Of a stretch of 5,205 nucleotides of DNA, positions 4,524-5,205 are shown piece by piece; position 1 is the stretch's first letter, and every line of letters begins with the position of its first letter. The stretch covers positions 1-5,205 of the forward strand of contig JAICRS010000219.1 in NCBI GenBank assembly GCA_025966335.1. Direction: 5' to 3'. The position numbers and the translations under genes are program-made. Origin of the DNA: Nocardioidaceae bacterium. Its GTDB lineage: Bacteria > Actinomycetota > Actinomycetes > Propionibacteriales > Nocardioidaceae. The notes under the pieces are model-generated. The model was not told the origin of the DNA. It was given only the letters and a program-made list of their open reading frames with translations, and ran no database searches.

Positions 4524-5205
4524 CGCCGGTTCCTCGGCCGCCGGTCCTTGTCCCGCAGCACCCGGCCGCTGCGTACGTCGCCGGCCCGGACCTGGGTGCG
4601 CAGCCGCTCCTCCCGTTCCTTGGCCAGCTCGGAGGAACGCAGCTGGTAGGGCACCGACGTCACCATCACGCCGGCGGTGAACAGCAGCCGGCCCTTGAGC
4701 CGCAGCGCGGTCTGGTTGTGCAGGAGCTGCTCCCACCACCGGCCGACGACGTACTCGGGGATGTACACCGCCACGACACCGCGCGGGTTGGCGTCGCGGA
4801 TGCTGCGGGTGTAGTCGACGATCGGCTTGATGATCTCGCGGTACGGCGAGTAGAGGACCTTGAGCGGTACGTCGATCCGACGCCCGTCCCACTCCTCCAG
4901 GAGCCGGGCGGTGACCGCCGAGTCGGTGTCGACGAAGACGGCCTCGAGCGCGTTGGGACGGGCCGCCTTGGCGTAGGCCAGCGCCCGCATCGTCGGCTTG
5001 TGCAGCTTGGAGACCAGGACGATCGCGTGCACCCGGGTGGGCAGCACCTGGTCGTCCTCCTCGATCACCAGCTCGGCGCCGACCTTGTCGTAGTGGCGAC
5101 GGATCGCCTGCATGATCATGAAGAAGGTGCCCATCGCGAGGATCGCGATCCAGGCGCCCTGGAGGAACTTGGTGACGAGCACGACCACCAGGACGACCGC
5201 CGTCA
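4520..5205 (-). CDS. APC-superfamily amino-acid permease-like transporter, C-terminal part (truncated by window edge)
   Basis: The open frame continues to the right edge, so only the C-terminal 227 or so residues are visible. The start of this piece is a hydrophobic transmembrane segment (VVLVVVLVTKFLQGAWIAI and onward through AMGTFFMIMQAI), followed by a basic RRHYDKV turn and a soluble cytosolic domain of about 180 residues. That domain includes VHAIVLVSKLHKPTMRAL, a strand-helix resembling universal-stress-type folds, then VFVDTD, LYSPYREI and VAVYIPEYVVGRWWEQLLHNQ. This arrangement is typical of actinobacterial APC-family permeases with a large cytosolic tail. The end is rich in arginine and lysine. 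The substrate cannot be inferred. The stop codon (4522-4520) overlaps the start of the RNA methyltransferase gene by four bases, so the two are expected to be co-transcribed. A GTG near 5188 lies inside the membrane segment and is not a real start. Confidence 0.85.
   Translation of the reverse strand, partial: TAVVLVVVLVTKFLQGAWIAILAMGTFFMIMQAIRRHYDKVGAELVIEEDDQVLPTRVHAIVLVSKLHKPTMRALAYAKAARPNALEAVFVDTDSAVTARLLEEWDGRRIDVPLKVLYSPYREIIKPIVDYTRSIRDANPRGVVAVYIPEYVVGRWWEQLLHNQTALRLKGRLLFTAGVMVTSVPYQLRSSELAKEREERLRTQVRAGDVRSGRVLRDKDRRPRNRR

Noticed and set aside
3321..4649. Plus-strand open frame of 442 codons
   Set aside because: It is antisense to the methyltransferase, whose full set of catalytic motifs lies on the minus strand.
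4524..4892. Upstream extension of the methyltransferase frame by 123 codons
   Set aside because: This part lies inside the permease gene in another register and is low-complexity; the ATG at 4523 has a ribosome site and begins just before the TRAM domain.
1..5205. tRNA, rRNA, transposase or integrase genes
   Set aside because: No cloverleaf-like conserved segments, rRNA signature or recombinase motifs were seen by eye; the repeat-bracketed block therefore cannot be assigned to a known mobile element class.

Overview
The window is high-GC DNA with strong G/C preference at third codon positions, Shine-Dalgarno-type ribosome sites, a 13E12/DUF222-type HNH gene and an actinobacterial-style aconitase. 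Together these point to an actinomycete, most likely in or near Nocardioidaceae. The family assignment rests on protein flavour only and was not tested by a search.

Layout. Positions 1-724 (minus) hold the first 241 codons of aconitase; the rest runs off the left edge. Positions 725-901 hold its leader and probable promoter, including a perfect 14-bp inverted repeat. Positions 902-2185 (minus) encode an intact DUF222/HNH endonuclease-like protein. Positions 2186-2464 are non-coding, with a degenerate 22/43-bp repeat array and then a 19-bp palindrome just before a small plus-strand gene. Positions 2465-2830 (plus) encode a DsrE-like protein with two CxxC motifs, and 2928-3197 (plus) a DUF1905 protein. 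Positions 3198-3281 carry two copies of a 15-bp repeat whose core also occurs in the upstream array. Positions 3282-4523 (minus) encode a TRAM-domain RNA (uracil-C5)-methyltransferase, overlapping by 4 bp the end of an APC-type permease gene (4520-5205, minus) that enters from the right edge.

How it fits together. The permease and methyltransferase form a translationally coupled pair. Aconitase is a TCA-cycle gene that appears to have its own promoter. Between these minus-strand genes lies a block of accessory character: the HNH gene, plus two small genes on the opposite strand bracketed by short direct repeats. My inference is that this block was added between otherwise ordinary housekeeping genes; comparison with a relative lacking it would settle this.

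I found no RNA gene, CRISPR array, transposase or convincing intrinsic terminator. I do not see a clearly new defence or mobile system. The least explained parts are the repeat array, the palindrome before the DsrE-like gene and the inverted repeat before aconitase.
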